64,000 bases of DNA, from assembly GCA_947593515.1 (NCBI GenBank), contig CANQDQ010000002.1, positions 179,471 to 243,470 on the forward strand, given 5' to 3'. This DNA comes from an uncultured Bacteroidales bacterium (GTDB lineage Bacteria; Bacteroidota; Bacteroidia; Bacteroidales; UBA11471). This document shows, in pieces, positions 19,020 to 28,016 of the stretch (its first letter is position 1; every line of letters begins with the position of its first letter). Position numbers and translations under genes: made by a program. The notes beneath the pieces were generated by a model. It did no database searches, had not been told where the DNA came from, and saw only the letters and a program-made list of their open reading frames with translations.

Positions 19020-20174
19020 ATGATTAACAGATTTGTTCTCAACGAAGTTTCCTATTTCGGACCCGGGGCGCGCGAAGTGCTGCCCAAAGAGGTAAAACGT
19101 CTTGGTCTGCACAAGGCTTTCGTCGCCACCGATAAAGACCTTATCAAATTCGGTGTGGCAGACAAAGTGCTTTCGGTGCTGAAAAACGCCGGCATTCCTT
19201 ACGAAGTGTTCAGCGATATAAAACCCAACCCGACGGTATCGAACGTGAAAGCCGGCGTAAAGGCTTTCGCTGCATCGGGCGCCGATTTCATTCTGGCTAT
19301 CGGCGGTGGTTCGTCCATCGACACCGCCAAGGCTATCGGCATCATCACCAACAACCCCGATTTCAGCGACGTGGTTTCGCTCGAAGGTGTAGCAGACACC
19401 AAAAAGAAATCCGTTCCCATTATCGCCCTGCCGACGACCGCCGGTACGGCTGCCGAAGTTACTATCAATTACGTCATCACCGACGAAGCGAATGAGAAAA
19501 AAATGGTCTGCGTCGATCCGAACGACATTCCCGCTATCGCTATCGTCGATGCCGAACTGATGTACACGCTGCCCAAGAGCCTCACCGCCGCCACCGGTCT
19601 CGACGCTTTGACCCACGCTATCGAAGGTCTTATCACCAAAGGCGCATGGGAAATGAGCGACATGTTCGAGATAAAAGCTATCGAAATGATAACGCGCTAC
19701 CTCGAAACCGCCGTGAAAGAGCCGACGAATGCCGAAGCCCGCAACGGCATGGCAGTGGCGCAGTATATCGCCGGTATGGCATTCTCCAACGTAGGTCTGG
19801 GCGTGGTACACGGCATGGCACACCCGCTGGGCGCCATATTCGACATACCGCACGGCGTAGCCAACGCCCTGCTGCTGCCCACGATTATGGCATTCAACGC
19901 TCCCGCCGCACTCGACAAATACGTAATCATCGCCAAAGCGATGGGCGTATACAAAGAGGGCATGAGCAAGGAAAAGGCTGCCGAAACGGCCGTCGAAGCC
20001 GTGAAAGCGCTGGCGATACGGGTCGGAATCCCGCAGCACCTGAGCGAATTAGGCATCAAGGAGAGCGACCTGCCGAAGCTCGCCGACTCCGCCATTGCCG
20101 ACGTCTGCACGCCGGGCAACCCGCGCGAAGTAACCCGCGATATCATTCTCGAACTTTACCGCAAAGTTCTCTAA
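19020..20174 (+). CDS. fucO: Lactaldehyde reductase (iron-containing alcohol dehydrogenase)
   Basis: A 384-residue group III alcohol dehydrogenase with the NAD-binding GGGSSIDTAKAIG block and the metal-binding histidines in DALTHAIEG and GVVHGMAHPLGA. In fucose catabolism FucO reduces L-lactaldehyde, made by fuculose-1-phosphate aldolase, to L-1,2-propanediol with NADH under anaerobic conditions. Its place between fucI and the mutarotase/FucP genes supports this assignment over other alcohol dehydrogenases. Confidence 0.94.
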   Translation: MINRFVLNEVSYFGPGAREVLPKEVKRLGLHKAFVATDKDLIKFGVADKVLSVLKNAGIPYEVFSDIKPNPTVSNVKAGVKAFAASGADFILAIGGGSSIDTAKAIGIITNNPDFSDVVSLEGVADTKKKSVPIIALPTTAGTAAEVTINYVITDEANEKKMVCVDPNDIPAIAIVDAELMYTLPKSLTAATGLDALTHAIEGLITKGAWEMSDMFEIKAIEMITRYLETAVKEPTNAEARNGMAVAQYIAGMAFSNVGLGVVHGMAHPLGAIFDIPHGVANALLLPTIMAFNAPAALDKYVIIAKAMGVYKEGMSKEKAAETAVEAVKALAIRVGIPQHLSELGIKESDLPKLADSAIADVCTPGNPREVTRDIILELYRKVL

Positions 20175-20241
20175 AAAACACCTCTGCGTTACGGCTGTGC
20201 AATGCAGCCGTAACGCACTTTTTATCAATCAACTACATATC

Positions 20242-20634
20242 ATGGAAACACCGAAGACAGGTTATCGGGTGCAGTCGTACAAGCAACCGGTGAAACGATA
20301 TTGCCAGACACTCGATTTGAAAGAAAATCCGGAATTGATAGCCGAGTACCGGAAACGGCACAGTGAAGAATATGCGTGGTCGGAAATCCTCGCAGGCATA
20401 CGCGAAGTGGGAATCCTCGAAATGGAGATATACATTTTGGGCTCTCGTTTGTTTATGATTGTGGAGACGCCCCTCGACTTCGACTGGGACACCGCCATGC
20501 AGCGGCTCGGCACCCTGCCCCGCCAGCAGGAATGGGAAGACTATATGGCTATCTTTCAGCAGGCTGCCGCCGGCGCATCGTCCTCTGAAAAATGGCGGCC
20601 TATGGAGCGTATGTTTCACCTTTACGATAAATAA
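20242..20634 (+). CDS. Sugar mutarotase of the L-rhamnose mutarotase family, probably for L-fucose
   Basis: A 130-residue protein of the RhaM/COG3254 family (KRYCQTLDLKENPELIAEYRKRH, EMEIYILGSRLFMIVET and a C-terminal W-x-PMERMFHL). These dimeric ferredoxin-like proteins interconvert alpha and beta sugar anomers. In a cluster with fucI, fucO and fucP the likely substrate is L-fucose ('type 2' fucose mutarotase), not rhamnose. The ATG at 20242 was preferred to one 15 codons upstream in the intergenic spacer. The gap to fucP is 8 bases. Confidence 0.85.
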   Translation: METPKTGYRVQSYKQPVKRYCQTLDLKENPELIAEYRKRHSEEYAWSEILAGIREVGILEMEIYILGSRLFMIVETPLDFDWDTAMQRLGTLPRQQEWEDYMAIFQQAAAGASSSEKWRPMERMFHLYDK

Positions 20635-20642
20635 TCTGCCTT

Positions 20643-21965
20643 ATGGAAGCGACAAGCAAAACCGCCAAACCGAAACTCGTCGAAAAAAAATATCTGGTTA
20701 CCTTTATCCTTATCACGGCGCTGTTTGCCTTGTGGGGATTCGCCAACGACATCACCAACCCCATGGTCGCCGCTTTCCAGACCGTCATGGAACTCTCCGC
20801 CGCCAAAGCCTCCATGGTGCAATTCGCATTCTACGGCGGCTACGCCACCATGGCAGTGCCTGCCGCGCTTTTCATTCGCCGGTACAGTTATAAAAGCGGT
20901 ATCCTGCTCGGGCTTGCCCTCTATGCCGTCGGGGCGTTCCTGTTCATTCCCGCCGCTGCCTATCAGCAATTTACCTTTTTCTGCCTCTCGCTGTATATTC
21001 TGACATTCGGACTGGCGTTCCTCGAAACGACCGCCAACCCCTTCATACTCTCGCTCGGCTCGAAAGAGAGTTCGACCCGCCGGCTCAACATGGCGCAGGC
21101 GTTCAATCCCATGGGTTCGCTCTCAGGCATGGCGGTCGCCTCGCTCGTCGTGCTGCCGGCTCTTTGGTCGGACAGACGCGACGCCGCCGGACAGATTCTC
21201 TTCAACACCCTTTCCGAAGCCGAGAAAGCCGAAATCCGGCTGCACGACCTCGCCATCATTCGCGACCCCTACGTGGCTATCGGCATCGTCGTATTGATAA
21301 TGTTCATCATCATCGCGTTGAAGAAAATGCCGCAGACCGCCCGTCGGGAAGACGGCACGACCGGTAAAGTGAGCGAGACCCTCTCCCGCCTCTGGAAAAA
21401 CAAAATCTACCGCGAAGGCGTATTGACGCAGATGTTCTACGTCGCCGCGCAAATCATGGTCTGGACGTTCATCATACAATACGCCGACAATCTCGGCATC
21501 AACAAAGCCACCGCCCAGAACTACAACATCATCGCCATGTCGATGTTCCTGTGCAGCCGCTTCATCAGCACCTTCCTGATGAAGTACATTAATTCGCACG
21601 TGCTGCTTGCCTGCTTCGGTGTAGGAGCGGCGCTCGCCACGTTGGGCACGATTTTCATCGTCGGCGTGGGCGGACTCTACTGCCTTGTGGCTATCAGCAT
21701 TTTCATGTCGCTCATGTTCCCCACCATTTACGGCATCGCCCTCGAAAACGTCGATGCGCAGGACACCACGCTCGGAGCCGCATTCCTCGTCATGGCAATC
21801 GTGGGCGGCGCGCTCATGCCGCCCCTGCAAGGCAGCATTATCGACCAAGGTACGCTGTTCGGACTGCCGGCGGTGAACGTTTCGTTCGTACTGCCGCTTA
21901 TCTGCTTCCTCGTCGTGGCGCTCTACGGTTACCGAACTTCGCGCATGAAAACACATAATGTATAA
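20643..21965 (+). CDS. fucP: L-fucose:H+ symporter (MFS)
   Basis: A 440-residue major facilitator with about 12 membrane segments. The FucP-type N-terminus is clear: ALFALWGFANDITNPMV, including the Asp in TM1 needed for fucose/H+ symport, and the conserved TTANPFILSLG with an acidic residue in TM4. It imports L-fucose across the inner membrane. It closes the core fuc cluster; L-fuculokinase and L-fuculose-1-phosphate aldolase are not present next to it and must be encoded elsewhere if the pathway is complete. Confidence 0.94.
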   Translation: MEATSKTAKPKLVEKKYLVTFILITALFALWGFANDITNPMVAAFQTVMELSAAKASMVQFAFYGGYATMAVPAALFIRRYSYKSGILLGLALYAVGAFLFIPAAAYQQFTFFCLSLYILTFGLAFLETTANPFILSLGSKESSTRRLNMAQAFNPMGSLSGMAVASLVVLPALWSDRRDAAGQILFNTLSEAEKAEIRLHDLAIIRDPYVAIGIVVLIMFIIIALKKMPQTARREDGTTGKVSETLSRLWKNKIYREGVLTQMFYVAAQIMVWTFIIQYADNLGINKATAQNYNIIAMSMFLCSRFISTFLMKYINSHVLLACFGVGAALATLGTIFIVGVGGLYCLVAISIFMSLMFPTIYGIALENVDAQDTTLGAAFLVMAIVGGALMPPLQGSIIDQGTLFGLPAVNVSFVLPLICFLVVALYGYRTSRMKTHNV

Positions 21966-21985
21966 CCTCAAAAATCCGATTCACG

Positions 21986-22519
21986 ATGATGTTCATGTAT
22001 CTTTCATTCATGCTTACAGTGATGTCTATTTTCATCATGGCGGCTTACGTAGCCGGCGTGTGCATCGAAATAAAGGGTGTGCCTCCCTCTATCAGCGCCA
22101 CATTTTTCAAACTGAAACACCGTTTTTGGTTCACGGCTACCATGTGGTCGGTTTCTCTCCTGCTTATCTATCCCATTATCATGGTAAGCAAGCCCCATAC
22201 GACAATCGCCGCCATCATCGCGATGGTCGGACTTTTCTTGGTGGGCGCCGCTCCCAATTTCACCGACAAACATCAGCGGAAGATACACATCACCGGCGCC
22301 ACATCGAGCCTCATCGGCTCGCAGATATGGGTCGGGTTCAACCTGCCCCTACTGCTTCTTGCATGGAGTGCCTACATACTCTATACCATTATCGCCATGT
22401 CGGTGCAAAAACAAGGCTCATTCACGGTGCGTTTCCTGCGGACGAACCCCCTGTTCTGGATCGAAATATTCTCCCTCGCCACCACCTACGCCACCATTTT
22501 CATCAAGCTGTTCGAATAG
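21986..22519 (+). CDS. Small polytopic membrane protein of unknown function
   Basis: A 177-residue protein with about five hydrophobic segments (residues about 5-27, 48-65, 72-90, 112-138, 155-175) and short polar loops, including APNFTDKHQRKIHITGA. I do not recognise the family. It follows fucP by 20 bases and precedes the operon terminator, so it is probably co-expressed with fucose uptake. Alternative ATG codons lie 3 and 9 bases downstream of the chosen start. No signal peptide or catalytic motif is seen. Confidence 0.75.
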   Translation: MMFMYLSFMLTVMSIFIMAAYVAGVCIEIKGVPPSISATFFKLKHRFWFTATMWSVSLLLIYPIIMVSKPHTTIAAIIAMVGLFLVGAAPNFTDKHQRKIHITGATSSLIGSQIWVGFNLPLLLLAWSAYILYTIIAMSVQKQGSFTVRFLRTNPLFWIEIFSLATTYATIFIKLFE

Positions 22520-22540
22520 CACCGACGCTCTTTCCCATTC

Positions 22541-22586
22541 CGCTCTTTCCGCCAGACGCCCGTTTTCGCGGAAAGAGCGTTTTTTA
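22541..22586 (+). terminator. Intrinsic terminator of the fuc cluster
   Basis: Perfect 12-bp arms at 22541-22552 and 22568-22579, a 15-base loop and six T. It ends the fucI-to-membrane-protein transcript. Confidence 0.88.
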
Positions 22587-22659
22587 TGCACTTTTTCTCG
22601 AACCGAAATAAAAAATTACAAGAATCATCATAAAATTTGCAAGCTACCCTACGAGAGTG

Positions 22660-22689
22660 TTTGCAGGAACGATATTTTTCGTATCTTTG
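22660..22689 (+). promoter_or_regulatory. Promoter for the structured leader of the LRR gene
   Basis: TTTG at 22660-22663 and TATCTTTG at 22682-22689, separated by 18 bases, form a full Bacteroidota promoter. Transcription would start near 22695, giving a leader of almost 290 bases before the LRR gene. Confidence 0.75.
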
Positions 22690-22981
22690 TGGCGATACGG
22701 GGAACGGCGGTTCTCCACAACCTATTGATTCGTAAAGCGTTTCGTTTTATCCTTTACAAGAAATTTCGCCAAAGTTTTGCATACAAGGATAGACAGTGCA
22801 AACGCTCATGCAGCCGATATGCGCCGTGAGGTGTTCATATATGGCAGGCGTGGGGTAGCTGTTTATTTGTATGCGGGTGTTTGGCGATACCTCTTGTAAG
22901 ATAAACGGAAATTGTTCCCACGCTTTTTATATTCCTTATTAACCGCCTTGTCGGGGAACAGCGGGCATAAATTTTTGAAAC
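22690..22981 (+). promoter_or_regulatory. Long structured 5' leader with terminator-like nested hairpin
   Basis: Between promoter and start codon lies about 290 bases without a supported gene. Near its 3' end is a nested hairpin: GCGTGGG (22848-22854) pairs with CCCACGC (22917-22923), GTTTAT (22861-22866) with ATAAAC (22901-22906), and GGTGT (22876-22880) with ATACC (22887-22891). The outer stem is followed at once by TTTTTATATT. This could terminate a small RNA of about 235 nt or attenuate the LRR mRNA. A further TATCCTT/AAGGATA pair lies upstream. A motif in this leader resembles the leader of the gene at 45057-45611. Confidence 0.5.
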
Positions 22982-25021
22982 ATGAAAAAACAGTATGTTT
23001 TTTGTCGCATGGCGCTGTTGCTGTGCGCGTGGTTGATCTCCTCAACGGCTTATGCCGAAATCTACTCCGGCGAATGCGGTGCCGAAGGCTCCAATGTTAC
23101 TTGGAAACTTGATACCGAGACGGGCGTACTCGAAATCTCCGGTACAGGAGCGATGAATTATTATGATTCTGCGCCATGGAGTGATTATGGTGGTATCGTT
23201 TCGGTAACGATAGGCGATAGAGTTACCACTATCGGCAACAGAGCTTTTCGGAATTGCATGGATTTGACGTCGGTAACGATAGGTAAGAGTGTTCAGACTA
23301 TCGGCTATGGGGCTTTTGGAGGTTGTATAGGCTTGCAAGAGATAACGATACCCAATAGCGTTACTACTATCGGCGACGGTGCTTTTTCCGATTGCTGGGG
23401 TTTGACGTCGGTAACGATAGGTGACGGCGTTACCTCTATCGGCTATTATGCTTTTTCCGATTGCTGGGGTTTAACGTCGGTAACAATACCTGAAGGTGTT
23501 ACCTCTATCGGCTATTATGCATTTTTCGGTTGTATGAATTTGGAAAAGTTTGACGGAAAATTGGCAACAGCCGATAATAGAAGTCTTGTCGTAAACGATA
23601 CATTGGTGGCTTTTGCACCGAGTGGATTGTCCTTTTATACTATACCTGACGATGTTAAAGTTATCGGTGAGCAGACTTTTTCCGGTTGCGAGGGCTTAAC
23701 GTCGGTAACGATACCTGAAGGTGTTACATCTATCGGTGACTATGCTTTTTCCGAGTGCAGGGGATTGTTATCGGTAACGATAGGCGCTGGCGTTACGACT
23801 ATCGGCAGCGGTGTTTTTTCCGCGTGCTGGGGATTGAAAGAAGTATGGTTCAATGCCGATTCTTGTGTTCAAATGGGTGTGTATAATGGTCATGGTGATC
23901 CTGTTTTCAAAGAGTGTTCGTCATTGACGACAATACATATTGGAGCGAATGTCAAACGGATTTCCAACAATGCTTTTTGGAGTTGCTCGGGCTTGACGGA
24001 GATAACAATACCTAATAGCGTTACGACTATCGGCAATAACGCTTTTCTCTATTGCAGGGGCTTGACGTCGGTAACGATACCCGAGAGTGTTACGACTATC
24101 GGTAGTGGTGCTTTTTCCGGTTGCGAGAGTTTGACATCGGTAACGATACCCAAGAACGTTACCTCTATTGGCAGTAGGGCTTTTTCCGATTGCAACAGCT
24201 TGACGGAAGTTTGGTTTAATGCCGACTCTTGTACGTACGGAGGCTTTGAGGGGTGTGAGGCATTAGCAACGGTACATATCGGAGAGAATGTCAAACAGAT
24301 TCCCGAAGATGCTTTTTCCGGTTGCGAGGGCTTAACGGAGATAACGATACCCAACAATGTTACCACTATCGACGACAATGCTTTTGCGGGTTGCGGCTTG
24401 ACGGAGATAACGATACCTAATAGTGTTATCACTGTCGGCGAGGGGGCTTTTTCCTATTGTACCGGTTTGACGACGGTAACGATAGGCGCTGGCGTTACCT
24501 ATATCGGTGAGCAGGCCTTTTCCGGTTGCGAGGGCTTAACGTCGGTAACGATACCAAAAAGTGTTACATATATCGGCGGCTATGCTTTTTCCCGTTGCGA
24601 GGGCTTAACGGAGATAACGATAGGCGCTGGCGTTACCTATATCGGTAGTGGGGCTTTTGAGAATTGTATTGGCTTGACGTCGGTAACTGCCTATAATCCG
24701 ATACCTGTAAATTTAGTGAACGAATATGAAGAAGATAATGCTTTTTGGGGTGTAGATTGCTCCAAGTGCACGCTCTATGTACCTGCCGAATCGGTAGAAT
24801 TATATAAAGCCGCCGAAGGGTGGAAGGAGTTCGGAAAGATATTGCCGATAGACGAATCCTCCGCCATTACGGAAACACGACAAGACAAAGCCGACGGACA
24901 CGTAACAGTGTATAACCTGCAAGGCGTATTGGTACTCGAAACCGATGATGCCGCCGACCTCAAAACGTTACAGAACGGCGCATATATCGTGAACGGCAAG
25001 AAGATGATAATCGTCCGATAA
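22982..25021 (+). CDS. BspA-like leucine-rich repeat surface protein
   Basis: A 679-residue secreted protein. Residues 1-25 form a signal peptide (LLLCAWLISSTAYA). The body (about 60-610) holds some twenty LRR_5-type repeats of about 23 residues with the core LTSVTIxxGVTxIGxxAFxxC, and two less regular inserts (EVWFNADSC) break the array. The C-terminal about 60 residues (VYNLQGVLVLETDD, LQNGAYIVNGKKMIIVR) resemble a C-terminal sorting or beta-sandwich domain found on exported Bacteroidota proteins. BspA-type proteins bind host matrix, mucus or other bacteria; the ligand here is unknown. The gene is transcribed alone from the structured leader and ends in a strong terminator. The repeats make it prone to recombination. 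Confidence 0.92.
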   Translation: MKKQYVFCRMALLLCAWLISSTAYAEIYSGECGAEGSNVTWKLDTETGVLEISGTGAMNYYDSAPWSDYGGIVSVTIGDRVTTIGNRAFRNCMDLTSVTIGKSVQTIGYGAFGGCIGLQEITIPNSVTTIGDGAFSDCWGLTSVTIGDGVTSIGYYAFSDCWGLTSVTIPEGVTSIGYYAFFGCMNLEKFDGKLATADNRSLVVNDTLVAFAPSGLSFYTIPDDVKVIGEQTFSGCEGLTSVTIPEGVTSIGDYAFSECRGLLSVTIGAGVTTIGSGVFSACWGLKEVWFNADSCVQMGVYNGHGDPVFKECSSLTTIHIGANVKRISNNAFWSCSGLTEITIPNSVTTIGNNAFLYCRGLTSVTIPESVTTIGSGAFSGCESLTSVTIPKNVTSIGSRAFSDCNSLTEVWFNADSCTYGGFEGCEALATVHIGENVKQIPEDAFSGCEGLTEITIPNNVTTIDDNAFAGCGLTEITIPNSVITVGEGAFSYCTGLTTVTIGAGVTYIGEQAFSGCEGLTSVTIPKSVTYIGGYAFSRCEGLTEITIGAGVTYIGSGAFENCIGLTSVTAYNPIPVNLVNEYEEDNAFWGVDCSKCTLYVPAESVELYKAAEGWKEFGKILPIDESSAITETRQDKADGHVTVYNLQGVLVLETDDAADLKTLQNGAYIVNGKKMIIVR

Positions 25022-25087
25022 CACGAATATTATAGCAAAAGAGCATAGAATGAAAAGAGAATTTCCTGAATAGATGATCTTTGACAC

Positions 25088-25126
25088 GCCGTCCTGCCAT
25101 GTGAATGGCAGGACGGCTTTTTATTT
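25088..25126 (+). terminator. Terminator after the LRR gene
   Basis: Perfect 13-bp arms at 25088-25100 and 25105-25117, a GTGA loop, then a T-rich tract. It separates the LRR gene from the convergent lipoprotein gene. Confidence 0.9.
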
Positions 25127-25193
25127 TCACCGAAAACAATAAAAAAGAGGCTGCCCGTATCGCGAAGGCAGCCTCTGCTCCACTCGGATAAAA

Positions 25194-25643
25194 TCACTTC
25201 AACCGGTGGAGCACATGGGCAGCTTTGCGCCCGAATTTCTTTATGTCGCGCCCCATGCCTACGAGCATCGAATCGCCCCGCGCCAGCAGCGAAACGTCCT
25301 CGCCGTTTTTGCCGATGAACACGATCAGCGTGTCGGCAGGCATACCGGGCACCGGCATCATCTGCGCCTGAATCATGACGCTAGTATCTGCCATCGTTGC
25401 CGAGTCGGTATACGACATCACCATTTGATATAGCTCATCGCCGCCGTTCATGGGCGTGAGTACGAACAGGTCGTAGAGAATGGCTTGCCCGTCGGCAGAT
25501 TCCGCCCACCCTTCGTAAATCGTAACCAGCGTATCATTGACCATCGCTTCGGCTTGCAGGCTTACGCTTTCGCCCTGCTGTTGCCGCGAATGGCACGCCG
25601 CCAGCAATGCCGGCGCCAAGAGTAAAAGAAACAACTTTTTCAT
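25194..25643 (-). CDS. Small predicted lipoprotein of unknown function
   Basis: A 149-residue protein. The ATG at 25643 gives MKKLFLLLLAPALLAAC, a clear lipoprotein signal with the lipidated cysteine at residue 17. The mature part (VNDTLVTIYEGWAESADGQAILYDLFVLTP and DTSVMIQAQMMPVPGMPADTLIVFIG) looks like a small beta-rich domain, reminiscent of NlpE-like folds but without their CxxC motif. It ends in a basic stretch (RDIKKFGRKAAHVLHRLK). The reading frame stays open far upstream, but only because it runs antisense to the TPR gene. No operon partner is seen; it is divergent from the TPR gene. Confidence 0.7.
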   Translation of the reverse strand: MKKLFLLLLAPALLAACHSRQQQGESVSLQAEAMVNDTLVTIYEGWAESADGQAILYDLFVLTPMNGGDELYQMVMSYTDSATMADTSVMIQAQMMPVPGMPADTLIVFIGKNGEDVSLLARGDSMLVGMGRDIKKFGRKAAHVLHRLK

Positions 25644-25790
25644 AGATGTAATTTTTATAAAACTTCTACTCCCTATAACAGACATCGGGTAAAATAGTTT
25701 GCCGGAAATTTCCGATTTCCGCCCCGCGCTGTTCGTAAAATCGTTTTGGCATAAAATTTGCAGGAAAATCGAAAAAGAGTTGTTCCCGAT

Positions 25791-28016
25791 ATGACTGTCG
25801 CCGAAATACAACACCGCTACCGCGAAGTGATGGCGCTCCTCGACGAGAAGCGGCTCAAAGAGGCGTTCGACCGCATTTCGGTGTGGCTTTCGATGCTCCC
25901 CGACGCGTGGCAGATTGCCGACAAACTGTCGGAGGCGGAAACCGCCTATCGCTACCTGACGCAATATATGCTCGACGGCTGCGACGACCCCGACCGCCAA
26001 CAGATGTACGGCAAGCTGATGCTTACCGCCTACACGTTGGCCGACCGCACGGAAGAGGCGCTGCTCGCCGCCGAATCGAATACGCTCTATTTCCAGAAAA
26101 AACGCTATTTCCGGCAACTTGCCGATGCATCGATACAGAGTGCCTGCAAAGCGCTGGACAAGGCTTACGACGAACTTTCGCTGCAACTGCTGGCGGAGGA
26201 AAACGACGACACGCGCGCCCGCCAAAAGCAGCTGCGCGAAAAAACGGAACGCGCCCGCGAAGAACTGTTTACGCTTATCTGGACGAACTATCCCGCGACG
26301 GAAGACGACTATGCGGCGCTGAAAGCCTGCCTGTCGCCCGACCGCTATCCGGCAGAAACGGCATCGGCTGTCGTCGCCGCCCTGTTGCTGAACCTGCTGC
26401 AACGCTACGACGAGCGGAAAATCGGCCTGCTCCTCTCCGCCTACACCGAATGGCGCGACGACGAAGTGCGGCAGCGCGCCTTGTGCAGTGCATTGATGCT
26501 GCTCTACATCTACCGCAGCCGCGCCGCGCTCTCGACCGCACTGACGGCGCACCTCGAATCGCTGAAAGAGCAAGAAGGCTTCGCCCGCGACACGCGCAAC
26601 ATATTCCTGCAACTGATACGCAGCCGCGAGGCAGAGCGCATCTCCAAAAAACTAACGGAGGAGCTGCTGCCCGAAATGATGAAGCTCTCGCCCTCGCTCT
26701 ACAAGAAAATAAACCCGTCGCCAAACGACGGCGAAGGCACGCCCGATAAAAATCCGGAGTGGCAGGAGTTGCTCGAACAATCGGGCATCGCCGACAAGAT
26801 AAAGGAAATGAACGACTTGCAAATGGAAGGCTCGGACGTGTTTTTGAGTACGTTCTCCAACCTGAAAAGTTTTTCGTTCTTCAACGACATCGGCAACTGG
26901 TTTGCGCCGTTCTATGCGGAACACAGCGCCGTGCAGGACATTTTCCCCGCAGGGGGCAGCGGCGGCGACACGTTTCTGAAACTGCTCGGCAGTTCGCATT
27001 TTCTCTGTAACTCCGACAAATATTCGTTCTGCCTGAGTCTGAAACAGGTTTCGGAAGCGCAGCGGCAGATGATGACCTCCCAATTCAACTCCGAAAGCGC
27101 CGACCTCGAACAGCTCGAAAAAGAGCGCACGAGCCTCTCCGGCGAGGAATTGAGCAAGAGCATCGCCAACCAGTACATTCAAGACCTTTACCGCTTCTTC
27201 AAGCTCCACAGCCGGCGCGAGGAGTTTTACGACCCGTTTGCCGAGCCTGTCGATTTGTTGCAGCTTCCGAGCCTGCAATCGGTTCTCGGCGACGAAAACA
27301 CGATGCGCCTCATTGCCGAGTTTTATTTCAAAAAAGAGTTTTACGCCGATGCCCTCGCCGTGTTCGAGCGGCTGACCGAGCAGTACGGCGCCGACAACGG
27401 AGTTTACCAAAAGACGGGCTACTGCCTGCAAACTCTCGGCGAATACGAAAAGGCGTTGAACGTCTACCTGCGCGCCGAAATGATACAGCCCGACAACCTC
27501 TGGACAATACGCCGCATCGCCGCCTGTTACCGCTCGTTGAAAAACAGCGCGAAAGCTCTCGTCTACTACCTGCGGGCGGCAGAACTGCAACCCGACAGTC
27601 TCGCCATCGGTCTGAACATCGGACATTGCTACGTGGAAGCGAAAAACTACGAGGAAGCGTTGAAATACTATTTCAAAGTCGATTACCTCGCCCCCGACAG
27701 CGGAAAGGCATGGCGCCCCATTGCGTGGTGTTCGTTCCTCGTGGGCAAGAAAGAGCAGGCGCAGCGCTACTACGAAAAGATTTTGAACGATAAGCCGACG
27801 GCAACGGACTATATGAATGCCGGACACGTGGAACTCGCTTTCGGACACGTGCGCCGCGCACTCGACCTCTACCGCGAAAGCCTCGCAGCCGAAGGCGGCG
27901 ACTTGCGCCGCTTCCGTGAAAATTTCAAGCAGGATATTCCCGACCTCGTGCGTGCCGGCATACGCGAGAGCGACATTCCCATTCTGCTCGACCAACTCCT
28001 GTATCGCGTATCGTAA
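25791..28016 (+). CDS. Large tetratricopeptide-repeat protein
   Basis: A 741-residue soluble protein. The N-terminal about 450 residues are helical with no family I recognise. The C-terminal part (about 500-690) contains at least five TPR units with signatures such as YADALAVFERLTEQYG, GEYEKALNVYLRAEMIQPDN, SAKALVYYLRAAELQPDS and NYEEALKYYFKVDYLAPDS. TPRs mediate protein-protein contacts. The ATG at 25791 was preferred to a TTG 33 bases upstream. It ends exactly where the convergent LtaS-like gene ends: the two stop codons abut at 28014-28016 and 28017-28019 with no spacer or terminator. No signal peptide is present. Confidence 0.85.
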   Translation: MTVAEIQHRYREVMALLDEKRLKEAFDRISVWLSMLPDAWQIADKLSEAETAYRYLTQYMLDGCDDPDRQQMYGKLMLTAYTLADRTEEALLAAESNTLYFQKKRYFRQLADASIQSACKALDKAYDELSLQLLAEENDDTRARQKQLREKTERAREELFTLIWTNYPATEDDYAALKACLSPDRYPAETASAVVAALLLNLLQRYDERKIGLLLSAYTEWRDDEVRQRALCSALMLLYIYRSRAALSTALTAHLESLKEQEGFARDTRNIFLQLIRSREAERISKKLTEELLPEMMKLSPSLYKKINPSPNDGEGTPDKNPEWQELLEQSGIADKIKEMNDLQMEGSDVFLSTFSNLKSFSFFNDIGNWFAPFYAEHSAVQDIFPAGGSGGDTFLKLLGSSHFLCNSDKYSFCLSLKQVSEAQRQMMTSQFNSESADLEQLEKERTSLSGEELSKSIANQYIQDLYRFFKLHSRREEFYDPFAEPVDLLQLPSLQSVLGDENTMRLIAEFYFKKEFYADALAVFERLTEQYGADNGVYQKTGYCLQTLGEYEKALNVYLRAEMIQPDNLWTIRRIAACYRSLKNSAKALVYYLRAAELQPDSLAIGLNIGHCYVEAKNYEEALKYYFKVDYLAPDSGKAWRPIAWCSFLVGKKEQAQRYYEKILNDKPTATDYMNAGHVELAFGHVRRALDLYRESLAAEGGDLRRFRENFKQDIPDLVRAGIRESDIPILLDQLLYRVS

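Noticed and set aside
24830-25021. Certain type IX secretion signal on the LRR protein
   Set aside because: The C-terminal domain is similar in style, but no T9SS genes are in the window and the match was not tested, so only a tentative remark is made.
25644-26612. N-terminal extension of the small lipoprotein into the TPR gene
   Set aside because: The lipoprotein signal begins at 25643; the upstream part is antisense to the TPR coding region and has no homology.
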